A program made the translations under genes and the position numbers. DNA of 24,805 nucleotides from Candidatus Nealsoniibacteriota bacterium (GTDB lineage Bacteria; Patescibacteriota; Minisyncoccia; Minisyncoccales; RBG-13-42-11), in contig PWRH01000095.1 in the NCBI GenBank assembly GCA_003556525.1, positions 1-24,805 on the forward strand, written 5' to 3'. A model generated the notes under the pieces. The model saw nothing but the letters and a program-made list of their open reading frames with translations, was not told where the DNA came from and made no database searches. Positions 8,096 through 14,074 of this stretch are shown here, piece after piece; position 1 is the stretch's first letter, and every line of letters begins with the position of its first letter.

Positions 8096-8435
8096 AAAGA
8101 TTCGATGGAGCATTGATTAAAATAAGCAGGCCAAGTTTTTTGGAGCTTGTAAAAACCAATAAAAAAATAAGTGCAAACTTATTCAAACAAGAACCCGCTT
8201 TAGCTTACGCTTAAAGCGGCATCTGATTTGCTGATTCTCGCTAGGCAAAACCCAGGTGTAATATTTAGCGGGACGAAATAACTGCTTTCCGGTTCAAAGG
8301 CGTTATTGGAAAAAATTGGACCAAAAATAAAGAAATTTTTCCTGTTTCAATTCTTTATTTTTAAAAAAACAGGATAAGCTTGTAGAATTATTTTAAAAAA
8401 TGTTTCAGACGCGGGTTCAAATCCCGCCATCTCCA
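8088..8435 (+). ncRNA. ssrA: tmRNA (SsrA), one-piece
   Basis: The ends form a tRNA-Ala-like domain: 5' GGGGATG (8088-8094) pairs with 3' CATCTCC (8428-8434) over 7 bp, including the G3-U70 pair that specifies alanylation, with discriminator A at 8435. The T arm is gcggg-ttcaaat-cccgc (8411-8427). GATTCGATGG near 8099 and AAGCTTGTAG near 8376 match conserved tmRNA segments. A P2 helix is visible as TTAAAATAA (8117-8125) with TTATTTTAA (8388-8396). A PK1-like pairing links GTTTTT (8135-8140) and AAAAAC (8151-8156). The tag ORF is at 8173-8214. CCA is not encoded (A is followed by CAT), so it must be added. Length is 348 nt. I see no promoter just upstream and no terminator before infC, so it is probably excised from an smpB-ssrA-infC transcript. 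Confidence 0.96.
8173..8214 (+). other. tmRNA proteolysis-tag reading frame
   Basis: After the pseudoknot region the sequence AAGT precedes a GCA resume codon. The frame then reads ANLFKQEPALAYA and ends with TAA at 8212-8214. The length of 13 residues and the AN- start are typical of SsrA tags. The end -ALAYA differs from the common -ALAA end that ClpX and other AAA+ proteases recognise. The resume codon was chosen from the GCA/AN pattern, and no other nearby frame gives a plausible tag. Confidence 0.85.
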
Positions 8436-8461
8436 CATTTAATTAATAATTTTTAAAAAAC

Positions 8462-8974
8462 TTGATAAAAAAACTACTTATAAACAACCAAATAAAAGCC
8501 GGGAAATTAAGAGTGATTGATGAAGATGGAAATCAAATCGGAATAATCACACTACAAGAGGCTCTTAAAATTGCCAATGAACGCAATTTAGACTTAATTC
8601 AAATTACGGAAAAGGCCGATCCTCCGGTTTGTAAAATAGGCAATTACGGAAAATACCTTTATAAAGAAAAAAAGAAAGAAAAAGAGGCCCATAAGCATAA
8701 AACCAAAGAAATAAAGGGAATCAGGCTCACTTTTAACATTTCCCAGCATGATTTGGAGACAAAGGCCAAACAGTCTGAAAAATTTTTAAAAAAGGGTAAT
8801 AAAATAAGAATAGAATTGCCGTTAAGGGGAAGAGAGAAGGCGCTTCAAGATTTTGCCAAAGAAAAAATAGAAAAATTTATTCAAATTTTAAAAGAAAACA
8901 CTTCAATTAAAATAGAGCGCGAACTGAAAAAAGAACCGAGAGGCTTTACCGTAATAATCAGCAAAGAAGAATAA
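8462..8974 (+). CDS. infC: Translation initiation factor IF-3
   Basis: A 170-residue IF-3 with both domains. The N-domain contains INNQIKAGKLRVIDEDGNQIG (residues 7-27) and LDLIQITEKADPPVCKIGNYGKYLY. The C-domain contains KGIRLTFNISQHDLETKAKQ and KKGNKIRIELPLRGRE. IF-3 prevents premature 30S-50S joining and checks the start codon. The only in-frame initiation codon before the conserved N-domain is TTG at 8462; the frame is closed by TAA at 8447. There is no Shine-Dalgarno-like sequence. A non-AUG start fits the known habit of infC genes, which use rare starts for autoregulation. It begins 26 nt after tmRNA and is followed 19 nt later by rpmI, giving the classic infC-rpmI-rplT order. Confidence 0.96.
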   Translation: MIKKLLINNQIKAGKLRVIDEDGNQIGIITLQEALKIANERNLDLIQITEKADPPVCKIGNYGKYLYKEKKKEKEAHKHKTKEIKGIRLTFNISQHDLETKAKQSEKFLKKGNKIRIELPLRGREKALQDFAKEKIEKFIQILKENTSIKIERELKKEPRGFTVIISKEE

Positions 8975-8993
8975 TAAAAAATCCGAAAATAAA

Positions 8994-9179
8994 ATGAAAA
9001 AAACAAGAAAATCAATTACAAAAAGATTTAAGGTTACCAAGACCGGAAAAGTATTAAGAAGGCAAACCGGCCTTGATCATAATCTTGCAAAAAAATCAAG
9101 CAAAAAAACCAGACAAAGCAGAAAATGGGTCAAGGTTTCCGAGCCCGAATCCAAGAAAATTAAAAAACTTTTAAAATAA
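8994..9179 (+). CDS. rpmI: Ribosomal protein bL35
   Basis: A 61-residue, strongly basic protein. KSITKRFKVTKTGKVLRRQ (residues 6-24) followed by DHNLAKKSSKKTRQSRK matches bL35 of the large subunit. Length is normal (usually about 64). It lies between infC and rplT, 3 nt before the rplT start, as in most bacteria. No strong ribosome-binding site is seen upstream (A-rich, ccgaaaataaa), so it probably depends on coupling or unstructured initiation. In well-studied bacteria this operon is repressed by L20; a specific L20-binding structure is not evident here. Confidence 0.96.
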   Translation: MKKTRKSITKRFKVTKTGKVLRRQTGLDHNLAKKSSKKTRQSRKWVKVSEPESKKIKKLLK

Positions 9180-9182
9180 ATT

Positions 9183-9530
9183 ATGGTCAGAGTAAAAAAG
9201 GGTAAAACAGCCCATAAAAAAAGAAAAAGGACGCTAAAAGAAACCAAAGGGTTTCGCTGGGGCAGAAAATCAAAATACAAATCAGCCAAAGAAGCTTTGA
9301 TGCATGCCAGAGAATATGCTTATCGGGACAGAAGAACAAAAAAAAGAGAGTTCAGAAAACTTTGGCAAATCCAAATTAATGCCGCTACCAGAAAATTAGG
9401 CATGCCTTACTCAAGGTTTATCGCCGGGCTTAAGAAAAAAGAAGTTGAAATTGACAGAAAAATTTTGGCGACTTTGGCAAAAAAACATCCTCAAGTTTTC
9501 GAAAAAATAGTTGAAGAGGTAAAAAGCTAG
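9183..9530 (+). CDS. rplT: Ribosomal protein bL20
   Basis: A 115-residue basic protein. The N-terminal extension RVKKGKTAHKKRKRTLKETKG and then GFRWGRKSKYKSAKEALMHA, AYRDRRTKKREFRKLWQIQI and MPYSRFIAGLKKKEVEIDRK are diagnostic of bL20, an early 50S assembly protein. It is the last gene of the plus-strand operon. An intrinsic terminator hairpin begins 9 nt after its stop codon. Confidence 0.98.
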   Translation: MVRVKKGKTAHKKRKRTLKETKGFRWGRKSKYKSAKEALMHAREYAYRDRRTKKREFRKLWQIQINAATRKLGMPYSRFIAGLKKKEVEIDRKILATLAKKHPQVFEKIVEEVKS

Positions 9531-9533
9531 ACC

Positions 9534-9968
9534 CTAATTACTGATAAAACTATTTGCTTTTATCAGTATTTTTTTGGCATTTTTAAAAGAAAGCTTATTT
9601 AGTGCATTTTCAAAATCAAGCCACTTAAAATCAAGATGCTCTGATGAGAGTTCTATTTCTTTGGTTTTTGCTTCAGTCAGAAAAAAAATCACTTTTTTAA
9701 AAACCTTTTCTCCTTTTCTTGAAAAAAAATATTCTTCTTCCTCCTTAAACCCGGAAATAAATTCAATATCTTTCAGGCCTGTTTCTTCTTCAATCTCTCT
9801 TTTGGCTGCCATATAAGCAGTTTCTTTTTTTTCAATACCCCCCTTGGGAAAACCCCAATATTCTTTAACCGGATCGCTTGAGCCGGAAGGATACAAAAGA
9901 ACCAGATAATAAATTTTTTTATCTTCTTTAAAAAAAATAATCGCTCCGGCTGATTTTTCCATTAACAT
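9534..9968 (-). CDS. Nudix hydrolase, Ap4A-hydrolase-like
   Basis: A 144-residue single Nudix domain. The Nudix box is GGIEKKETAYMAAKREIEEE followed by TGL (about residues 42-64) and has the required G, E, RE and EE residues for Mg2+ and pyrophosphate cleavage. The preceding segments SAGAIIF and YWGFPKGG and the following LDFKWLDFENALNKL resemble bis(5'-nucleosyl)-tetraphosphatases, but substrate cannot be fixed from sequence. The start may be the first ATG or the ATG two codons later (MEKSAGAIIF), which fits relatives better. The last codons overlap the rplT terminator hairpin. The gene follows polX on the same strand after a 51-nt gap that contains an AT-rich inverted repeat. Confidence 0.92.
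   Translation of the reverse strand: MLMEKSAGAIIFFKEDKKIYYLVLLYPSGSSDPVKEYWGFPKGGIEKKETAYMAAKREIEEETGLKDIEFISGFKEEEEYFFSRKGEKVFKKVIFFLTEAKTKEIELSSEHLDFKWLDFENALNKLSFKNAKKILIKANSFISN
9539..9575 (+). terminator. Intrinsic terminator of the smpB-ssrA-infC-rpmI-rplT run
   Basis: A perfect 11-bp stem, TACTGATAAAA (9539-9549) with TTTTATCAGTA (9558-9568), has an 8-nt loop and is followed by seven T residues (9569-9575). The T-tract exists only in the plus direction, so it serves rplT. The hairpin lies within the last codons of the convergent Nudix gene. Confidence 0.85.
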
Positions 9969-9984
9969 AATTTAATTATTGGCG

Positions 9985-10012
9985 TAAAATAAAAGCTATG
10001 GCTTTTATTTTA
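9985..10012. repeat. AT-rich perfect inverted repeat between polX and the Nudix gene
   Basis: TAAAATAAAAGC (9985-9996) and GCTTTTATTTTA (10001-10012) form a 12-bp perfect stem with a 4-nt loop. In the minus direction it follows the polX stop codon and could be a weak terminator. A clean T-run after the stem is missing, although the 3' arm itself is T-rich. It could equally protect an mRNA 3' end. Confidence 0.5.
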
Positions 10013-10019
10013 TAAAAAC

Positions 10020-11753
10020 TTATCTGAAATTTTTTAATAATTTTTCAAAAGAATCGGTGTTGATAATATCTTTTTTCTCAGCCCATCCCCTTCTTGCCTG
10101 ACCAACACCAAAACCAATAAAATCAAGTTGGTCTTTATGGTGGGCATCTGAGTTTATCACCATCTTAACTCCTGCCTGTTTTGCCCGATAAATATTTAAA
10201 TCGTTTAAGTCCATTCTTTTCGGGTAAGAATTTATTTCTAAAGCTTTGTTATATTGTTTTGCCGCTCTTAAAATTTTATCAAAATCTATTTGGTACTCAT
10301 CTCTTTTTTTTAATATTCTGCCTGTGGGATGAGAAATAATATCTATTTCGGGATTTTTAACAGCCTTAATTATCCTTTCGGTTATTTTTTGCCTGCTCAT
10401 TTTAAAGCCGGAATGAACCCCGGCAACAACAAAATCCATTTTTTTAAGAAAACTGTTTTTAATGTCGATTGAGCCATTAGTTAAAATATTCGCTTCGCAA
10501 CCATGCAGCAATCTAAAATTTAAATTCCTGCTGCTTATTTTCAAGTTTATTTTATCTATTTCTTTTTTTTGCAAAGACAACCGCCTTTCATCAAGCCCGT
10601 TTTCAATTTTTAAAAATTTGGTATGGTCTGCGATGCCAAGATATTGGTAGTTCATTTCGATTGCCGACTCAGCCATTTCCTCAATCGTATTTTCTCCCCC
10701 ACTCCAATCAGAATGGCAATGCAAATCTCCTTTAATATCTTTAACGGTTATAAGTTCGGGCAAAACGCTTTTTTGGGCAGCTTCAATTTCTCCTCTGTTT
10801 TCTCTAAGTTCAGGCTCAATCCAATCAAGTCCGAGAATTCTATAAATTTCTTTCTCATCCCATCCGGCAATCATTTTTGACCCCCTAAAAAGGCCGTATT
10901 CGGAAAGTTTCAATTTTTTTTCAATGGCAATCTTTCTTAAAACAATATTATGGTCTTTTGATCCGGTAAAATATTGGAGAGTTGAACCATAATTTTTTTT
11001 CTTAACCACTCTTAGGTCGATATCAAACCCTTGTTCCATTCTTACCGAAGATCTGGTTGGTCCTTTCATCCAAACCTTAACAACCCCGGGCAATTGAACA
11101 AAATAGCCCATTATTTCTTGAGGATTTTTAGCTGTTATTAAAATATCAACATCTCCAACAGTTTCTTTTTTTCTTCTTACCGATCCGGCCACGCTTATTT
11201 GTTCAACTTGCTTTAATTTTTTCAGCTTTTTTAAAATGTCTTCAACCAAAGGTAAAATTTCTCCGAGCAAAAATCTTCCTTTGCTTTTTTTCAAAAAAGC
11301 AATGCTTTCCAAAATATTTTTTTCTGTTTTCTTGTCAAAACCGAACAAAGCAGCTATTTTGTTTTTTTTAGCTGCTTTTTCCAAATCATCCAAATTTTTA
11401 ATTTTGAGTTTTTGATAGAGAGTTTTCGCTTTTTTAGGTCCGATTCCCTGAACTGAAATAAGTTCATCGATATTTAAGGGGAAGCTTTTTTTGTATTCTT
11501 GATAGCGCCTTATTTTGCCTGTTTTTAAATACTCCTCAATCTTTAGAGCAATGCTTTTACCTATACCGGGCATGCTTTCAAGTCCTTTCAACCCTCCTTT
11601 GGCATAAACACTTTCAATATTTTCTTCCATGCCCTCCAAAACAAAAGCTGCTTTTCGGTAGGCTCGAGGCTTAAACTCAACTCCTTCCATTTCCAAATAC
11701 TCCGCTATTTCATAAAATATTTTGGCCAAAATACGATTTTTGGCAAAGTCCAT
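10020..11753 (-). CDS. polX: DNA polymerase X with PHP exonuclease domain
   Basis: A 577-residue family X polymerase for gap-filling repair. The N-terminal 8-kDa-like region carries helix-hairpin-helix segments around SMPGIGKSIA (60-69) and SVQGIGPKKA (100-109). The nucleotidyltransferase palm has GSVRR (190-194), GDVDIL (200-205) and FDIDL (243-247), which give the three metal-binding aspartates. YFTGSKDHN matches the dNTP-binding region. The C-terminal PHP domain has DLHCHSDWS (343-351), HGCEAN, GVHSGF, SHPTGR and NSDAHH, a full metal-binding set for 3'-5' exonuclease or AP-endonuclease activity. Length is typical of bacterial PolX (about 570). It lies 9 nt downstream of the half-MFS gene and is probably transcribed with it. 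Confidence 0.97.
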   Translation of the reverse strand: MDFAKNRILAKIFYEIAEYLEMEGVEFKPRAYRKAAFVLEGMEENIESVYAKGGLKGLESMPGIGKSIALKIEEYLKTGKIRRYQEYKKSFPLNIDELISVQGIGPKKAKTLYQKLKIKNLDDLEKAAKKNKIAALFGFDKKTEKNILESIAFLKKSKGRFLLGEILPLVEDILKKLKKLKQVEQISVAGSVRRKKETVGDVDILITAKNPQEIMGYFVQLPGVVKVWMKGPTRSSVRMEQGFDIDLRVVKKKNYGSTLQYFTGSKDHNIVLRKIAIEKKLKLSEYGLFRGSKMIAGWDEKEIYRILGLDWIEPELRENRGEIEAAQKSVLPELITVKDIKGDLHCHSDWSGGENTIEEMAESAIEMNYQYLGIADHTKFLKIENGLDERRLSLQKKEIDKINLKISSRNLNFRLLHGCEANILTNGSIDIKNSFLKKMDFVVAGVHSGFKMSRQKITERIIKAVKNPEIDIISHPTGRILKKRDEYQIDFDKILRAAKQYNKALEINSYPKRMDLNDLNIYRAKQAGVKMVINSDAHHKDQLDFIGFGVGQARRGWAEKKDIINTDSFEKLLKNFR

Positions 11754-11762
11754 GGCTTTAAA

Positions 11763-12395
11763 TTAAAATTGGCTTTCCGGTTTTTCTCCGGAAATAAACT
11801 TTGGCTTAAAATGCTCTTTTGAAAAAAGATTTTTTTGAATCAAAGATAAAAATGAAGCGGAAATCAGTCCAAAAAAACTTACCAAAATAAAAACAGCTTT
11901 GAATCCCAAAAAGCTGGCTATTATTCCGCCAAAAGCAGCGGCAAAAGCGGCTGCAAAACCGATTGCCGTACTTTGAAGACTCCAAGAAAAAGCTTCCCAG
12001 CCCTTATCAATGTGTCTGGTAAAAATACCGAACCAACTTGGGACAACACAAGCCATGGCCAAACCTCTAATAATTTCAAGTAAAAAAATATGCCAAAGCT
12101 CGGAAGCGAAAAAATAACCCAAAGGGACCAGGTTGGCAACATACATTCCGTAAATCAAAAACTTAAAATCATCTTTTTCTCCTTTGGTTATATCGAGAAA
12201 ATGAGCAATAAAAGGCTGAGCAATGGATTTAATCATCCAATAGGTTGCGGCAATAAAACCAACAATAATCAAACTTCCGCCCTTAATTTGAGTTGTTATA
12301 AAAATAGCAAAAATCGGTCCGATTAAACCCCAACCGCTGTGGAGAAAAAAATCTGAAAAAATAAGAGTTTTAATAACCTTGTTAATTCCAATCAT
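11763..12395 (-). CDS. Half-size MFS-like membrane protein
   Basis: A 210-residue protein with about six hydrophobic segments, equal to half of a major facilitator transporter. The N-terminus (LIFSDFFLHSGWGLIGPIFAIF) and the loop between helices 2 and 3 (QPFIAHFLDITKGEKDDFKF, resembling the MFS motif A position) look like the N-terminal half of an MFS protein. GFAAAFAAAFGGIIASFLGF looks like helices 5-6. A soluble tail ends it. No second half is present in the next gene, which is polX, so it either works as a dimer or is a family of short forms. Substrate unknown. A good promoter (TTGAAT-16-TAAGAT) lies 6 nt before its ATG. Confidence 0.75.
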   Translation of the reverse strand: MIGINKVIKTLIFSDFFLHSGWGLIGPIFAIFITTQIKGGSLIIVGFIAATYWMIKSIAQPFIAHFLDITKGEKDDFKFLIYGMYVANLVPLGYFFASELWHIFLLEIIRGLAMACVVPSWFGIFTRHIDKGWEAFSWSLQSTAIGFAAAFAAAFGGIIASFLGFKAVFILVSFFGLISASFLSLIQKNLFSKEHFKPKFISGEKPESQF

Positions 12396-12401
12396 TTTTT
12401 A

Positions 12402-12429
12402 ATCTTATCTTATTTCAAAAAATATTCAA
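12402..12429 (-). promoter_or_regulatory. Candidate promoter of the MFS-polX unit
   Basis: On the minus strand TTGAAT (12429-12424) and TAAGAT (12407-12402) are separated by 16 nt. The -10 ends 6 nt before the ATG at 12395, so transcription would begin at or next to the start codon. It lies just downstream of the greA terminator, consistent with a new transcription unit. Confidence 0.5.
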
Positions 12430-12441
12430 ATTTTTTCAATT

Positions 12442-12475
12442 AAAAAACAGCAGCTTGCTTTCATGCAAACTGCTG
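12442..12475 (-). terminator. Intrinsic terminator after greA
   Basis: On the minus strand a CAGCAG-TTTGC / GCAAG-CTGCTG stem (11 positions with one mismatch, 6-nt loop; plus coordinates 12448-12475) is followed by six T residues (12447-12442). It begins 13 nt after the greA stop and separates greA from the MFS-polX unit. Confidence 0.88.
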
Positions 12476-12488
12476 CCTGACAAATCAA

Positions 12489-12965
12489 TTAAGAAAGACG
12501 GTACTTTATTTTCTTAATCTTATAAGTTGTCTTAACAGGATAAGATATAATAACCTCGTCTTTAACTTTTGCCCCCAAAAGAGCCTTGCCTACCGGAGAT
12601 TCATTGGAGATTTTACCCAAAGAAGGGTTTGCTTCGAGCGAACCGACAATGGTAAATTCATCGTCTTGACCGTCTATTTCAACTAAAACGGTTGCTCCCA
12701 AGTCAACAAGATTTTGACCTTCTTTTTTGGGGGGAGCGATTAATCGGACATTTTTCATAACTTTTTCAAGTTCAGCTATTTTTGAATCCAAAAAAACCAT
12801 ATCTTCCTGAAAAACAAGATATTCCGGATTAAGATCTTCGGAATGTAAAACTTCGGGAGATTCTCCCTTGCTCTTGGTAGCCCTTAATCCTTTCAGTGCT
12901 TCGTATTCTTTCTTTATTTTTTCCAAACCCTTTTTTGTTAAATAAAAACTTTTTTCTTCTGTCAT
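12489..12965 (-). CDS. greA: Transcription elongation factor GreA/GreB family
   Basis: A 158-residue protein with an N-terminal antiparallel coiled coil (about 1-80) and a C-terminal FKBP-like domain (VDLGATVLVEIDGQDDEFTI, NPSLGKISNESPVGKALLGA, KVKDEVII). Gre factors reach into the RNA polymerase secondary channel and stimulate cleavage of backtracked RNA. The coiled-coil tip reads HSEDLNPEY instead of the usual NGDLSENAEY. The first acidic residue (D41 equivalent) is kept, but the loop is shorter and the E44 equivalent is displaced. Length matches the family. It has an unusual ~215-nt leader behind a consensus promoter and its own terminator. Confidence 0.94.
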   Translation of the reverse strand: MTEEKSFYLTKKGLEKIKKEYEALKGLRATKSKGESPEVLHSEDLNPEYLVFQEDMVFLDSKIAELEKVMKNVRLIAPPKKEGQNLVDLGATVLVEIDGQDDEFTIVGSLEANPSLGKISNESPVGKALLGAKVKDEVIISYPVKTTYKIKKIKYRLS

Positions 12966-12995
12966 TAAAATAAATAATTTATTGATATTTTTTAT

Positions 12996-13066
12996 AAAAT
13001 CCCCTGTAATTAAGGGGATTAGAAGAGAAATCTTATGTTTGTTATTTTTAAAAACTCACTAATCCC
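12996..13066 (-). promoter_or_regulatory. Candidate greA leader attenuator (mutually exclusive hairpins)
   Basis: In minus-strand transcription order three segments appear: segment 1 GGGATTAG (13066-13059), segment 2 CTAATCCCCT (13022-13013 region, its 3' part pairing locally), and segment 3 AGGGGATT (13005-12998). Segments 1 and 2 can form an 8-bp stem across a 36-nt loop. Segments 2 and 3 form an 8-bp stem with a 7-nt loop followed by TTAT. The two pairings share bases and exclude each other. The 2:3 hairpin looks like a terminator, but its U-run is short and broken, so termination efficiency is uncertain. A 27-codon ORF ends 4 nt before segment 1. Confidence 0.4.
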
Positions 13067-13070
13067 ATTT

Positions 13071-13154
13071 TCAAAAAACCTTTTTTCCAATCAAGGCAAC
13101 GACAAAGCAAATTGTCCAGGGTAACTCAAAATAATTTGTAAAATTTGATGCCAT
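13071..13154 (-). CDS. Possible 27-residue leader peptide upstream of greA
   Basis: An ATG at 13154 opens a 27-codon ORF (begins MASNFTNYF, contains a hydrophobic PWTICFVVALIG stretch, ends KKVF) with a TGA at 13073-13071. It begins about 28 nt after the predicted start site of the strong minus-strand promoter and ends 4 nt before segment 1 of the hairpin switch, as expected for a leader peptide. It lacks a Shine-Dalgarno sequence and has no run of one regulatory amino acid (although 5 of 27 are Phe). Translation is unproven. Confidence 0.3.
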   Translation of the reverse strand: MASNFTNYFELPWTICFVVALIGKKVF

Positions 13155-13188
13155 TTTGAAAAAAGACCGAAATGATAATTAATATTTA

Positions 13189-13216
13189 ATTATAGGTGGA
13201 AAATAAATCTTGTCAA
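13189..13216 (-). promoter_or_regulatory. Consensus sigma-70-type promoter for the greA leader
   Basis: On the minus strand there is a perfect TTGACA -35 (13216-13211) and a perfect TATAAT -10 (13194-13189) with a 16-nt spacer. The predicted transcription start is near 13182. The greA ATG is at 12965, so the untranslated leader would be about 215 nt. The -35 overlaps the plus-strand -35 of ispH. Confidence 0.8.
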
Positions 13217-13238
13217 CCTAAGATTAAATGATTAAAAT
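13210..13238 (+). promoter_or_regulatory. Candidate ispH-ispG promoter
   Basis: TTGTCA (13210-13215) and TAAAAT (13233-13238) are separated by exactly 17 nt. Only 5 nt separate the -10 from the ispH ATG at 13244, so the mRNA would be leaderless. The -35 shares six bases with the divergent greA-leader -35. Confidence 0.6.
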
Positions 13239-13243
13239 AAACA

Positions 13244-14074
13244 ATGGAAATAATTTCAGCTAAAAATATAGGATTTTGTTTTGGAGTCAAAAGAGCGATT
13301 TCTATTACAAAGCAAACCTTAAAAGAAAAAGAAAGGCCGGTCCAGTTTTTGGGTAGCTTAATTCATAATGAAAATGTTGTTAATGGCTTTTTAAAAAAGG
13401 GAGTGGTTTTTAAAAAAAACATCAAAGAAATAAAATCCGGTGTTTTAATAATTCAAACCCATGGCATTCCGCCCTTTTTTAAAAAATTAAAAGTCAAAGT
13501 AGCAATAAAAGACGCTACTTGCCCCTTGGTTAAAAAAGTCCAGTTGCTGGCCCAATCTCTTACGGAAAAAGATTATCAGGTAATTATTATTGGAGAAAAA
13601 AAACATTCCGAAGTAAAAGGAATCAAAGGGTATGCAAAAAAAAGTATAATAATAGAAAACGAAAAAGAAGCGGAAAAAATTCCTTTTTTTAAAAATAAAA
13701 AAGTTGCCTTAATTTCTCAAACAACTCAAAACCTAAAAAAAGTAAGAAAAATTTTTAAAATTTTGAAAAAAAACAATCCCGGCATTAAAAACTTTAAAAC
13801 GGTTTGCCCTGAAGTTGAAAAAAGGCAAAAAGAAACAAAACAAATTATTAAAAAAGCGGATCAAATTCTAATAATAGGGTCTAAAAAATCAGCCAACACC
13901 AAAAGGCTCTATGAAATTTCAAAAAAATCAGGCAAGCCGGTTTATTGGATAAATTCTTTAAAAGAGTTAAAAAAAGAAAAAATAAACAAGCATGCTTCAA
14001 TAGGGCTGATGTCCGGAACGTCAGCTAATGATACTGAAATTGAAAAAATTAAAAATTATTTACTGAAGATATAA
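13244..14074 (+). CDS. ispH: 4-hydroxy-3-methylbut-2-enyl diphosphate reductase
   Basis: A 276-residue IspH (LytB), the last MEP-pathway enzyme, reducing HMBPP to IPP and DMAPP. The three cluster-binding cysteines are present: FCFGVKRA (C12), DATCPLVKKV (C93) and TVCPEVEKRQ (C188). Substrate-binding histidines appear in IHNENVV (H41), QTHG (H73) and HSEVKG (H121), together with the proton-relay Glu at E123. SQTTQ, GSKKSANTKRL and GTSANDTEIE are further family motifs. Length is slightly shorter than E. coli (316) but complete. Its stop overlaps the ispG start by 1 nt (TAATG), giving a two-gene operon. Confidence 0.98.
   Translation: MEIISAKNIGFCFGVKRAISITKQTLKEKERPVQFLGSLIHNENVVNGFLKKGVVFKKNIKEIKSGVLIIQTHGIPPFFKKLKVKVAIKDATCPLVKKVQLLAQSLTEKDYQVIIIGEKKHSEVKGIKGYAKKSIIIENEKEAEKIPFFKNKKVALISQTTQNLKKVRKIFKILKKNNPGIKNFKTVCPEVEKRQKETKQIIKKADQILIIGSKKSANTKRLYEISKKSGKPVYWINSLKELKKEKINKHASIGLMSGTSANDTEIEKIKNYLLKI

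Noticed and set aside
8410..8435. A stand-alone tRNA at the 3' end of the tmRNA region
   Set aside because: The T arm and 3' acceptor strand pair with GGGGATG at 8088 instead of a nearby 5' half. There is no anticodon arm.
13071..13182. SRP RNA or 6S RNA in the greA leader
   Set aside because: The SRP GGAA loop and AGCAG-type motifs are absent. A long irregular rod can be drawn but no 6S-specific central bubble is convincing, so the attenuator reading was kept at modest confidence.
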